In this document: positions 8,620 to 17,412 of the stretch, piece by piece
Layout: each line of letters begins with the position of its first letter
Numbering within the stretch: the first letter of the stretch is position 1
Made by a program: the position numbers and the translations under genes
Notes under the pieces: generated by a model
Databases searched by the model: none
Told to the model about the DNA's origin: nothing
The model's input: the letters and a program-made list of their open reading frames with translations, nothing else
NCBI GenBank assembly: GCA_029232285.1
Contig: JAOXFI010000061.1
Coordinates: 1 to 31,079 of the forward strand
Reading direction: 5' to 3'
From: Agmasoma carcini (nom. nud.)
Taxonomy: Eukaryota; Microsporidia; Thelohaniidae
Length of the DNA: 31,079 bases

Positions 8620-9680
8620 AGCCGAGCTCATGTAATTTACTAGTCAAAAATCAGTTTTTACAAAAAAACGTACTGATAATATCAAAATATCACAATAATA
8701 GGTTAGTTAGTATTAAGACACCTTTAAGAAATTTCATAAATAATACAATTATATTTTCATACCTTTTATCTTCATCACAAGATCTAAATCAATCATATTT
8801 CTTATCATATTGTTCTAATTCATCACCCAATATATAAAATATTATATAAAATAATATATAAAATAGTATATAAAATTAATATTAGATTTTTAAAGTCACA
8901 AGGTTATTACTATATGGAAGTACAAAGATAACACTTGTAATACAAAACTTAAAATATTATATAAGATACGTTTCAAATCTTTATACTCTCTTATTAAGGG
9001 AAAAGTAACACAGTAAACTTTCATACATTAATATTTATATTTCTTTACATACTAACATAAAAGTATTATACTTATGTGTTAAAAACCAGCTAACATTTGT
9101 AATTTAGTCTAGTAAGATAATTAACCTAAAATATTTCTATCAATTGATGTTACATTTAAAATACCACCAATTTATTATTATCAAGTACCTTTAACAAAAA
9201 TTTTCATAAATAATAAAACTTAAAGAATTAATATTTCTAAATCTGGTTAGTATTATATTTGATTTAGAACAAACCTTTTAAAGGAGGAGGGTTTAAACTG
9301 CTTAAAATAAGATTTTAAAAAGGCTAGAGGATTATAATCAGAAGTTTTTACTGATGAAAATTCAGAATCGAGATAAGTCTACTAAAACATTATTTCATAT
9401 ATAAATAAAGAAATTCGATGAGAATGTGATTTTTAAGGCTTTAGCCTTTTTCTTTAATTTCAACTTTTATTAATATAAAACTGTGTTATAATCCTTTTTG
9501 TTGGCATCTCTCATCATCACACCTTGTGAATGTCGTTTTTAGCCCAATTTATACCAAATAATTACATTAAGCATTATCACTAATAAAATCATCAAAATAT
9601 GAAACTTTACGTTAGAGAGTACAAATTATATTGACAATATCCGTATCAGTCTGATATGATTCGTATTTAAGTTCATTCTT
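8620..9680. other. Gene-free A/T-rich region
   Basis: Includes a short ATATAAAAT repeat run at 8835-8875 and a small AAGGCT/AGCCTT hairpin at 9435-9448. A stretch near 9290-9470 reads open for a few dozen codons but matches nothing recognised. It may be decayed transposon sequence; this is not shown. Confidence 0.4.
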
Positions 9681-9682
9681 AG

Positions 9683-9854
9683 TTCTGACTTAAATCTGAT
9701 TAAATCTGATTAAAACTGACTTAAAACTGACTAAAACTGACTTAAAACTGACTAAAACTGACTAAAACTGACTAAAACTGACTTAAATCTGACTTAAATC
9801 TGACTTAAATCTGACTTAAATCTGACTTAAATCTGACTTAAATCTGACTTAAAT
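9683..9854. repeat. 10-12 bp minisatellite (CTGACTTAAAT / CTGACTAAAA)
   Basis: About 16 head-to-tail short units. The first half mixes CTGATTAAAT, CTGACTTAAAA and CTGACTAAAA. The second half is a homogeneous CTGACTTAAAT array, suggesting recent expansion. Confidence 0.92.
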
Positions 9855-10017
9855 TATTTTTAAGTTTTTCATATTCTTTAACATTTTTAGGTCGTGATCA
9901 TTATATACTTTTCATATTTAAAAATATTTTGAATGTCTTCCCTTGTTGTTTAAGGTTAAGGCTGTCCTATTATTGATATTTGTATTGAATTATTAATTAT
10001 ATACGTTAATATGTTTG

Positions 10018-10187
10018 TATTTATCATCATTCTTTTAAATTAAACCCATTTATCATTCATAAATAATCATTATTATATCATATAGCCTTACTTTATTATT
10101 TATCATCATTCTTTAAATTAAACCCATTTATTATTCATAAATAAGCATAATTAAACCTCTTATATATCATATAGTCTTACTTTACTC
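10018..10187. repeat. Two imperfect about 79-bp direct repeats upstream of the MCM gene
   Basis: TTTATCATCATTCTTT-AAATTAAACCCATTTAT begins at about 10020 and again at about 10099. Both copies continue through TTCATAAATAA and end with ATCATATAG(C/T)CTTACTTTA; the second has a small insertion. The repeats lie within 50-220 bp of the MCM start and so could include its control region. Confidence 0.8.
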
Positions 10188-10234
10188 CAATACTACACTC
10201 TTTATATATTAAATAAAAAAATTTTGCATAATTT

Positions 10235-12364
10235 ATGCCAATTGAAACTTGGAACTTATATTTTCCAGATGAACAATACACAGAATTCAATGTAGATGTG
10301 GATTTGGTCTGTGAAGTTAGAAAGAAAATAGACTTAACTAGACTAAGTTCTCATATCTACAAGGCTAAATACTCAGAATTTAAATCTTTAGAAGGTCGTT
10401 CTGATAATTTATTTGAAATTTATAACTGTGCTGTCTCAGAACGATACTATGAAAATACCGGAATAAAAAAAATATTTTACACTAGAATAATCAATATGGA
10501 TCATTTTATTTCTGGTTTTGTTGCTAAGCATGTAAACAAACTAGTAAAAATAATTGGTATCATTTCAAAAGTATCATTTAAAAGGTTAGAACCACTAGAA
10601 TTGTCCTATGAATGTAGGAAATGTGGTGAAATAATCAGGAAAAATTCTATTATCTTCGAATTACCATCTAAATGCAAAGCTTCTTGTAAATCAAAATCTT
10701 TTCAGTTCATAACACATCCTGAAATCCGTATAAGAGACAAACAATCTTTAAAAATTACAGATTATTACAAATCTGCTACTGTTTATGATGCAGAAATATA
10801 TGATGAGTATGTTGGTACATTATCACCAGGTGATATAGTATCATCAATTGGTATTGTACGTGGTGAAAGAGTCGAGGACCTTTATAAATTAAAAATGGAA
10901 GTTAATCATATTGAGAAAAATAAGAAAATCGACAGTTCAATCTATAAACAGATGATATTGGAGGATAATGCTGATATAGAAGGCAAAATAGACAATATAT
11001 CATCTAAACAGACACAATCTAGAGATAATACTGATATAGAAGATAATGATTATTTAGGAGAATTAATTGATAAAAATCTTAAGCAGGCATTTAATGTTGA
11101 GCCTACCTATATTGGAACTAAAGAAAATGATCAAAGTGATAGCTCTATTAAAATAATTGATATTATGGAGAGCTTTAAGGTATTATCATCAGAAAAAGAC
11201 ATTCTTAATATTATTAAATCAAAGTTATACACAGATATCCATGGGAACGAGGATATAAAAACAGGACTAGTATTGGCTCTATTTGGTGGAACCCATAAAT
11301 TTGTTGGAAAATCAAATGTTAGGGCTGAAATTCATATGTTAATTGTTGGTGATCCAGGGCTAGGAAAATCAACATTTCTTAGAAAGACAGCAGAAATACT
11401 ACCAAGGACAGGCCTTTTATCTGGTAATTTTTGTACGTCAGCAGGTCTAACTGTTAGTATAACACATGATCCAGCCAGTGGAGAATATATGGCTGATGCT
11501 GGTGCTTTAGTAGTTGCAGATGGTGGTATTGTGTGCTTAGATGAGTTTGATAAAATACCTGATCAAGGCTGTTTGTTGGAGACTATGGATGAACAGGTTG
11601 TATCTGTAGCAAAAGGTGGTCTTGTGTGTACTGTTCCTGCTAGGACAGGTATTATAGCAGCAGCAAATCCAAGATATGGTCATTTTGATGAAACAAAATC
11701 GTTTCTACAAAATCTTAAGTTTGATCCTGCGTTGTTGTCAAGATTTGATTTAATATTTAAGGTTGTGGATAATATGAGTGAAAATGATGATAAGGAACTT
11801 TATAGAAAGATACTTGCCTCTAAGTTTGGTAGGTCTGATGATGATAATATGATGGTTTCTGTGTGTAAAAAGACATATTGCAAGCCTAACACGTATTCTT
11901 ATTCTCTAATTAAGCAATATATTGAATATGCTAGAAGTTCTGTTCACCCAGCACTTACTAGGAAGCCTAAGGAAGTTATACAAAATTTCTATTTAAAGTT
12001 ACGAGAAGACAATAAAAGTGTGTCAACCAGACATTTAGAGGCGTTGATAAGACTTGCGGAGGCTAAGGCTAAGATTTCACTGAGACCAGTTGTCACTGTT
12101 GATGATGTTGTCTTTATTATAAATTATTATAAGAGATTGTTTATTAAAGATGAAAATAAAAGTAAAAAATCAAAAAAGAATTTAAATAATTTGTTAAGTG
12201 AATATGTAGAGAAGGAGAACAAGAATATAATCACACATGAAGAACTAGAGCAGATAATAAAGCAAAATGGCAACCAAAATATAAATTCAACAATTGAAAT
12301 GTTAAACTATAATGGTGCTATAATTAAGAAAGGAAAAAATAGTTATAAAATTTTAAAAGGATGA
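10235..12364 (+). CDS. MCM8: MCM-family helicase, MCM8-like
   Basis: A 709-residue MCM AAA+ helicase. MCM2-7 form the replicative helicase, and MCM8 works in homologous recombination and fork repair. Domains in order: N-terminal OB domain (about 60-230) with a zinc site C127/C130/C147/C151; an Asp-rich linker (240-310); Walker A GDPGLGKS at 372-379; Walker B VCLDEF at 433-438; sensor-1 AANP at 476-479; arginine finger LLSRFDL at 500-506; and a C-terminal winged helix (about 640-709). GDPGLGKS, PARTGIIAAANP and NLKFDPALLSRFDL fit MCM8 better than MCM2-7, which normally read GDP(G/S)xAKS and xLSRFDL. It is shorter than the 800-850 residues of animal MCM8. MCM9 is less likely because DEFDK and PART favour MCM8. 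Its start follows AAAAAAATTTTGCATAATTT. Confidence 0.8.
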   Translation: MPIETWNLYFPDEQYTEFNVDVDLVCEVRKKIDLTRLSSHIYKAKYSEFKSLEGRSDNLFEIYNCAVSERYYENTGIKKIFYTRIINMDHFISGFVAKHVNKLVKIIGIISKVSFKRLEPLELSYECRKCGEIIRKNSIIFELPSKCKASCKSKSFQFITHPEIRIRDKQSLKITDYYKSATVYDAEIYDEYVGTLSPGDIVSSIGIVRGERVEDLYKLKMEVNHIEKNKKIDSSIYKQMILEDNADIEGKIDNISSKQTQSRDNTDIEDNDYLGELIDKNLKQAFNVEPTYIGTKENDQSDSSIKIIDIMESFKVLSSEKDILNIIKSKLYTDIHGNEDIKTGLVLALFGGTHKFVGKSNVRAEIHMLIVGDPGLGKSTFLRKTAEILPRTGLLSGNFCTSAGLTVSITHDPASGEYMADAGALVVADGGIVCLDEFDKIPDQGCLLETMDEQVVSVAKGGLVCTVPARTGIIAAANPRYGHFDETKSFLQNLKFDPALLSRFDLIFKVVDNMSENDDKELYRKILASKFGRSDDDNMMVSVCKKTYCKPNTYSYSLIKQYIEYARSSVHPALTRKPKEVIQNFYLKLREDNKSVSTRHLEALIRLAEAKAKISLRPVVTVDDVVFIINYYKRLFIKDENKSKKSKKNLNNLLSEYVEKENKNIITHEELEQIIKQNGNQNINSTIEMLNYNGAIIKKGKNSYKILKG

Positions 12365-12623
12365 AAATAAATTATTGAAAAATTAAAATATTTTATTATA
12401 GTCAATTGTTTATACTTTTATTATAGTCAATTGTTATACTTTCACCTTATTATAATATTTTTACCTTATTATAATACTTTTACCTTATTATAATAATTTT
12501 TTGGTGTATATGAACAATAGTCATACCAAGTAATAATTTTTATTTTTATTTTCATCAAATTTATTTTTATGCAGCTTTTATCATTTTGTTTCCTTTTAAA
12601 AATAAATAAAATTTTATTGGTCC
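12365..12623. repeat. Short tandem repeats between MCM and RBX1
   Basis: Two copies of a TTTTATTATAGTCAATTGTT unit (about 12391-12440) are followed by three copies of a 19-bp unit CCTTATTATAATA(C/T)TTTTA (about 12445-12497). The remaining 120 bp leading to RBX1 contains CTTTTAAAAATAAATAAAA, a likely promoter element. Confidence 0.75.
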
Positions 12624-12902
12624 ATGTCAGAAGAACCAAACATCGAAATCGTTTCTTATGATATTGTTGTTGCTTGGTCATACGATAGACAGATCGAAAA
12701 CTGTGCCATTTGTAGACATCACATCATGGACACCTGTATTGAATGTACTGCTGGCATCAACAAGGATACTGATTGCACCGTTAGTTGGGGTAAGTGTGGC
12801 CATGCCTTTCACTCACATTGTATAGATAAATGGCTCTCCAGTAAGCACGTCTGCCCATTAGATGCCCAGCCATGGGTATATGATGAAACAAAAAAAGAAT
12901 AA
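12624..12902 (+). CDS. RBX1: RING-box protein RBX1 (Hrt1/ROC1)
   Basis: A 92-residue RING-H2 protein, the catalytic RING of cullin-RING (SCF) ubiquitin ligases, which recruits the E2. The N-terminal strand that threads into cullin is present (IVSYDIVVAWSYD). All expected zinc ligands are visible: C27, C30, C38, C41, C51, C58, H60, H63, H65, C66, C77 and the Asp80 ligand in VCPLD, a feature of RBX1. APC11 is excluded by CIECTAG and CPLDAQPW, which match RBX1. Length is close to the usual 108. The codons look less A/T-biased than those of neighbouring genes, which suggests good expression. It sits between the MCM8-like gene and the RhoGEF, all on the plus strand. Confidence 0.95.
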   Translation: MSEEPNIEIVSYDIVVAWSYDRQIENCAICRHHIMDTCIECTAGINKDTDCTVSWGKCGHAFHSHCIDKWLSSKHVCPLDAQPWVYDETKKE

Positions 12903-13043
12903 ATGTAGAATCTTAATATCGTATTTGTTTGATCAATTTTTAGTGTTTTAATGCAATCAGTCTTTGTTTCAAATATTCAAATCTTATTCATCACTTTTGT
13001 TTCTGATATTTAAATATGTAGCAAAATATCTTCATTTTAAAAA

Positions 13044-16000
13044 ATGCCGAGAGAAAGAAAGAAAATAGAAGCTTTGGCTGAAATATTCGCTAGTGAGAGG
13101 GCTTATATAGGTGACCTTAAACTATGGCATGTAAAATTTAACAATAAGATCTTAGAAATAAACTTTGTGGCTGACAAAAAGAAAGCTGATCTATGCAAAA
13201 TAATATTTTCAAATATGAACGAAATCTTTGACATACACAATAATATGTTTGAGCTTATGAAGAAGAAAAACAAAGAGCTAATCATTAGGGAATCAAAAAG
13301 AAAGGTCAACATAAACGAGAACAATGAATTTTTGGTACCAAAAGACGGTAGCTTCGATATTTCCAGTCTAGAATACTTTTCAATCTATGATAAATACTTT
13401 AGAGACTCTTATGACATCTATAGTCACTATGTTAAGGAATTACCAAGAGCAGAATACGAGTTTAATAAGCTTTTAGCCACAAACGAGCTGTTTGCATCTG
13501 AAGTTAAATATTTTTTAATAGAGACTGGCAGTGATAATTTAGGAACCAAGAATTTCTTTTACAGACCAAGTTCAAAGATTGCACGATATCCACTTCTTCT
13601 TAAGGCCGTTATGAAAAATGAAAAAAATCCTGAATTTAAGAAGAAATATGAGGATTTGATCGTTTTTGTTAAAGAAACAGTTGCTAAACTTGATAGAGAC
13701 TACAAAACCATGGCAGATATGTTCAATCAGTACGTTTTTAGTAACCTTTTAGAATATTCTGAGAAAGTAACATCAAAAACGTATTTAGGTCTTATTTTTA
13801 ATGACCGTGTTTTGATAAAGCACTCTAAGTTAATTGTAAAAAGAACAGCCAAAGATCCTGCCTCATATAAACACGTCTTTATTTATAACAAGTTTGTTCT
13901 GATCACAGAAACATTTGAAAATATTTACGATCCAATCACAATTGTTGATTCTCCAATATTTTTCATCAAAACTAAAATCACAACATCAAAAAGCACTGAA
14001 TTATTTGGAAAAAATGAAAATCTTGAAAATTTCCATTCTATTTTCTTGGTTGATAAAGAAATCAAAGGTGATATTCGAGCCTTTTACTTTGAAAACGCAA
14101 ATATACAACAAGCCTATTATAAGGTTTTGAAAAAATGTGAATATCAAGAAAATGTAAGCAAAGAATACAAATTTGAACTAAAAAATATAAAAAATGTGAG
14201 TGAAAATAAAATTTTATATTCTTGCAGTGGCTCCCTTGAAAAATTTGTTAAAAGAGAGTACAACATTGCCAAATTTAAAGAAAACACTGAAAAAAAACCT
14301 GATTTTGAATCTGATCTGTGTGAAACAACCTCTGGAAAAACGTTATTTCTCAAGAACCTTAACAAGAGCAAAGAAGATCTTTCATCAACAAGCACATCAG
14401 ATGAAATATCTAATGACAATAAAAGTGATAAAAAGATGGATAATGACGACACAGGCTGGTTGAAATCATTGTTTAACATTGGTAAAGTTTCTTCATCAGA
14501 GTTTTTTAAGCTAGAAAAATTGACAAATAGAAGTGAAGCCCAACATGATAATAATTGTAAAATGGTTCTATATTCAACACCCTCAGGTATTTATAAATAC
14601 TTAGACAATGATAAAATGCTAATATCAGAATGGGAGGCAGATAAGATTCTTTACGATCCTAAAAACGAGATTCTTTCTGTTCAGATAAATAATTCACTTT
14701 ATATGGGGTCCTTTAATCATCTTTCTACAGAGGTAGACTTTAAAAAAATAGAGATCAGAACAGAAGGTTTCTTTCTTGGTGAATCTGGAGACGATACTTA
14801 CATAGCTATCACTAACAAGGGACAATATAATTTTTCACTTATACATTTGATAGCTATTGAAGATGATGGTGATAGCATATCAGTAGCACTCTATAAGAAA
14901 TTATATGTAGGGTTTAAGGTTGCATCAATATCGTTTTTCTATGATAGAGTGGTGATTGCCTGCAAAGAATTTGAAATTATAGAAATAAAGACGCTTAGAA
15001 CTCAAGAATTGCTAGAACCTGGTAATCCTTATTCTCCACTGACAAGAAGTACTTTATCTGATATGTATGCAGCTAAAATCATAAAGGTTGAAGAAGATTC
15101 ATATTTGCTATGTTATAATACCGTAGGATTCTTCATAGACTCACATGGAGAATATAAATACACTAATCTATCATTTACATGGCATAGTCAGCCTAATTAT
15201 TTCAAATTTTATAAAAAATGGATTTTGACACTTACTGATTCTTGTATCAGTGCCTTTTCTGTTGAAACTGGTTTTTTGGATTATTTTGAAGCCATACCAA
15301 ATCTAAAATTTGTAGAGAACATTGAAGAATGCATATTATTTAATGAAACCCATTTTTTTAAGCTAATTATTACAAAAAATGGTGAAGTTGAGAAAAAAGA
15401 ATGTAAAAAAGTGAAACAAATGTCTAAAAATATGAATAAGAGGAAAAGGGAACTTATGGTGATACCTAAAAAGTCTATAAACACTATAAACGAGTCAATA
15501 CGTAATTTTAGAGCAGAATCGTATTTAAAATCTCGATCAATACGTGATACACACGATTCTGATGATTTTATAATAAAAAATAAGAGTAAAAAGAGTTATA
15601 AAAAAAGTGAATCATCTGATGGAAAGAGAATTAACGAATTAATGAACAATTTATCACTAAAACTGCTACCAAAACCAAAAATTAATAAAAAATGTGATAT
15701 AATTATTTATAAAAAGGAAGCAGCCTTGAGAAAATCTGAACTTGAAAGCAAAAAGGCAGATGATAACTCATACAACAGTCAGAACAACAGTTCAGACAGC
15801 ATTAACTCAATTATAAACTGTTATGAAGTTAAAGATTTGATAAAAAGAACTTTTAGCAAAGAAGAAAGCATCTTAAGAGATATTGAAAACGATACATCTT
15901 TTAGAAAAAATAAAAATGAAAATAATTCATTTAACACGATTATAGCAAACAATAACAAATCAAATAATATTGAAATGATGTCTAAATCAAATAACACGAA

Positions 16001-16247
16001 TATAGAACATAGCGTTAGTCAGTCAAATAATGATTCTATGGAAAATAATAGCAAAAAAAATCAAAACATTTCAAGTGGATCTCTAAGTCATGAAAATAAT
16101 AGCATTTTTGAAGGAAATGATGAAAAAACGTGTGAACCTTTAAAAATTGAAGAATGCACTTCTAAAGGCCCACAAACCCCTAAAAGAGTTGTCAGAAGGA
16201 TGTTAAAACTTAGATTGATTAGGAGAAAACGTAAAATTAAAGAATAG
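13044..16247 (+). CDS. ROM2: Rho1 guanine-nucleotide exchange factor, DH-PH-CNH (ROM2-like)
   Basis: A 1,067-residue protein that would activate Rho1 at the plasma membrane for cell-wall and actin control. The DH domain occupies about 5-225, starting with AEIFASERAYIGDLKLW and including RPSSKIARYPLLLKAVMK (174-191), the conserved exchange helix. A PH-like domain follows (about 245-365). A CNH domain runs from about 505 to 790; its FEIIEIKTLRTQELL (643-657), YLLCYNTVGFFIDSHGEY (687-704) and WILTLTDSCISAFSVETG (726-743) closely follow fungal Rom1/Rom2. The tail (about 795-1067) is Asn/Ser/Lys-rich, probably disordered, and ends very basic (RMLKLRLIRRKRKIKE), fitting membrane contact. The N-terminal DEP domain of yeast Rom2 is missing. 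The stop is 6 bp from that of convergent YKT6. Confidence 0.9.
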   Translation: MPRERKKIEALAEIFASERAYIGDLKLWHVKFNNKILEINFVADKKKADLCKIIFSNMNEIFDIHNNMFELMKKKNKELIIRESKRKVNINENNEFLVPKDGSFDISSLEYFSIYDKYFRDSYDIYSHYVKELPRAEYEFNKLLATNELFASEVKYFLIETGSDNLGTKNFFYRPSSKIARYPLLLKAVMKNEKNPEFKKKYEDLIVFVKETVAKLDRDYKTMADMFNQYVFSNLLEYSEKVTSKTYLGLIFNDRVLIKHSKLIVKRTAKDPASYKHVFIYNKFVLITETFENIYDPITIVDSPIFFIKTKITTSKSTELFGKNENLENFHSIFLVDKEIKGDIRAFYFENANIQQAYYKVLKKCEYQENVSKEYKFELKNIKNVSENKILYSCSGSLEKFVKREYNIAKFKENTEKKPDFESDLCETTSGKTLFLKNLNKSKEDLSSTSTSDEISNDNKSDKKMDNDDTGWLKSLFNIGKVSSSEFFKLEKLTNRSEAQHDNNCKMVLYSTPSGIYKYLDNDKMLISEWEADKILYDPKNEILSVQINNSLYMGSFNHLSTEVDFKKIEIRTEGFFLGESGDDTYIAITNKGQYNFSLIHLIAIEDDGDSISVALYKKLYVGFKVASISFFYDRVVIACKEFEIIEIKTLRTQELLEPGNPYSPLTRSTLSDMYAAKIIKVEEDSYLLCYNTVGFFIDSHGEYKYTNLSFTWHSQPNYFKFYKKWILTLTDSCISAFSVETGFLDYFEAIPNLKFVENIEECILFNETHFFKLIITKNGEVEKKECKKVKQMSKNMNKRKRELMVIPKKSINTINESIRNFRAESYLKSRSIRDTHDSDDFIIKNKSKKSYKKSESSDGKRINELMNNLSLKLLPKPKINKKCDIIIYKKEAALRKSELESKKADDNSYNSQNNSSDSINSIINCYEVKDLIKRTFSKEESILRDIENDTSFRKNKNENNSFNTIIANNNKSNNIEMMSKSNNTNIEHSVSQSNNDSMENNSKKNQNISSGSLSHENNSIFEGNDEKTCEPLKIEECTSKGPQTPKRVVRRMLKLRLIRRKRKIKE

Positions 16248-16253
16248 TTTTAT

Positions 16254-16787
16254 TTAGCAGCACCTTTTCTTCTTTTTTGCAGATTTTAACATTTTTTTGG
16301 TCAATACATCCAATTCCTGACTTTTACTGATTAGATCATTCATTGTCTCACCCCTCTGGAAGACGCTATCAAGGTTTTCATAAAGAATTTGTGTGGTTTT
16401 GTTTAGTTCTTTATCTATTTTGTCCAATACTTCAATATTTGATGAATTTTCGTATTCTTTTATGAGTTTCTCAAAATTTGAATCAATAAAACATTTTTCA
16501 ATGACAGCATTTGCTACATTCAAGCTATATCCAGCATCAACTGCTATCATAATTCTGAATTGACCATCTGATTTAGATATCAAAAGGTATTCTGTGTCTT
16601 GGACATCAAAAGGGTTGACATTTAATTTGTATTTGTCCGGAAGCTTGTCCATCAGACACTTGGCAGTGAATCTAATGACTTTTTTTCTACTAGGCCTTAA
16701 AAAAATGCTGAACATGCTCAAATTGAACTCCTCTTTGGTAATGGTTTTTGTGGATTCATCTATTTTTATTATTGCAAATAATCCCAT
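16254..16787 (-). CDS. YKT6: R-SNARE YKT6
   Basis: A 177-residue longin-type R-SNARE for fusion in ER-Golgi, Golgi and vacuolar traffic. The longin domain covers about 1-110. The SNARE motif (about 115-172) has the zero-layer arginine at R145 in VFQRGE. There is no membrane segment, which separates YKT6 from SEC22 and VAMP7. The protein ends KKKKRCC and stops right after the two cysteines; yeast and animal YKT6 end CCxxM or a similar CAAX box. The CC end is what Rab GTPases use for double geranylgeranylation. A CCC triplet (GGG at 16800-16802) and an AAAATTTTT element lie just upstream on this strand. It is convergent with the RhoGEF gene, so transcripts must overlap. Confidence 0.88.
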   Translation of the reverse strand: MGLFAIIKIDESTKTITKEEFNLSMFSIFLRPSRKKVIRFTAKCLMDKLPDKYKLNVNPFDVQDTEYLLISKSDGQFRIMIAVDAGYSLNVANAVIEKCFIDSNFEKLIKEYENSSNIEVLDKIDKELNKTTQILYENLDSVFQRGETMNDLISKSQELDVLTKKMLKSAKKKKRCC

Positions 16788-17340
16788 TGTTTATAATGTG
16801 GGCTGTGAAAAATTTTAGTTATTTTACAAGAATATTTGTATAAGATAAGAAAGAGTCAAATGATGTGATTATTATATCATTTTTGATAATATAAATGATT
16901 ATTGGTTTGTTAGATCCCACCTATCAACATTTTAGCTTATTTATGATGAAAGATCAATATTTTATGTAAAATTAGCTAGTTTTTATAAAAATTGACTAAT
17001 AGTCTCTGAATAATAAACAACTAATCTTGTAAAATATAATTTATTGGTTAGTTACATCAAAAAGGATAAACTTACATTCAAATAACTCGCTTTTAGACTC
17101 TAAGATCATCATTACTTGCTACATATTCTAAATTTATACACAGGCGTACAACCATCAACACTATACATAGTCATATTTTTCTAAATAAATCAATATGATC
17201 ATAACATTTTATTAATTAATTTTAATTAAGATCCATTACTATTAAGTTTAATTAAAACTCCTTTAATAATTTGCATATAAATATTCTTATAATAAGACTT
17301 TTATATAATTTTGAAGAAAAATAATCAATAAAAAATATTT
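16788..17340. other. Intergenic region between YKT6 and HSP70 starts
   Basis: A divergent 625-bp region. The first 30 bp hold YKT6 upstream signals. The middle is uniform A/T sequence without gene or repeat. The HSP70-proximal end holds the heat-shock element listed separately. Confidence 0.5.
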
Positions 17341-17375
17341 CGAATTTTCTAGAAATTATTATTTTATTCTAGAAA
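17341..17375 (+). promoter_or_regulatory. Heat-shock element upstream of HSP70
   Basis: Three perfect alternating 5-bp units lie at 17341-17355 (cGAAt tTTCt aGAAa). Two degenerate units follow, then another perfect pair at 17366-17375 (aTTCt aGAAa), all in the same 5-bp phase. This is the canonical binding array for heat-shock factor trimers. It ends 37 bp before the HSP70 start. Confidence 0.85.
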
Positions 17376-17408
17376 AAAAAAATTTTTATAAAAAAAAATA
17401 TCATCAAG

Positions 17409-17411
17409 CCC
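17409..17411 (+). promoter_or_regulatory. CCC start-proximal motif of HSP70
   Basis: AAGCCCA directly precedes the ATG. CCC-like triplets just upstream of starts are described for highly expressed microsporidian genes. Equivalent triplets precede eL22 and the membrane USP. Confidence 0.6.
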
Positions 17412-17412
17412 A

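Noticed and set aside
8535..8837. 100-codon plus-strand frame
   Set aside because: It starts inside a tandem duplication, has low-complexity composition and no recognisable domain.
9435..9450. AAGGCT/AGCCTT hairpin followed by T-run, resembling a terminator
   Set aside because: Only 6 bp, with no gene reading into it; intrinsic terminators are not expected in a eukaryote.
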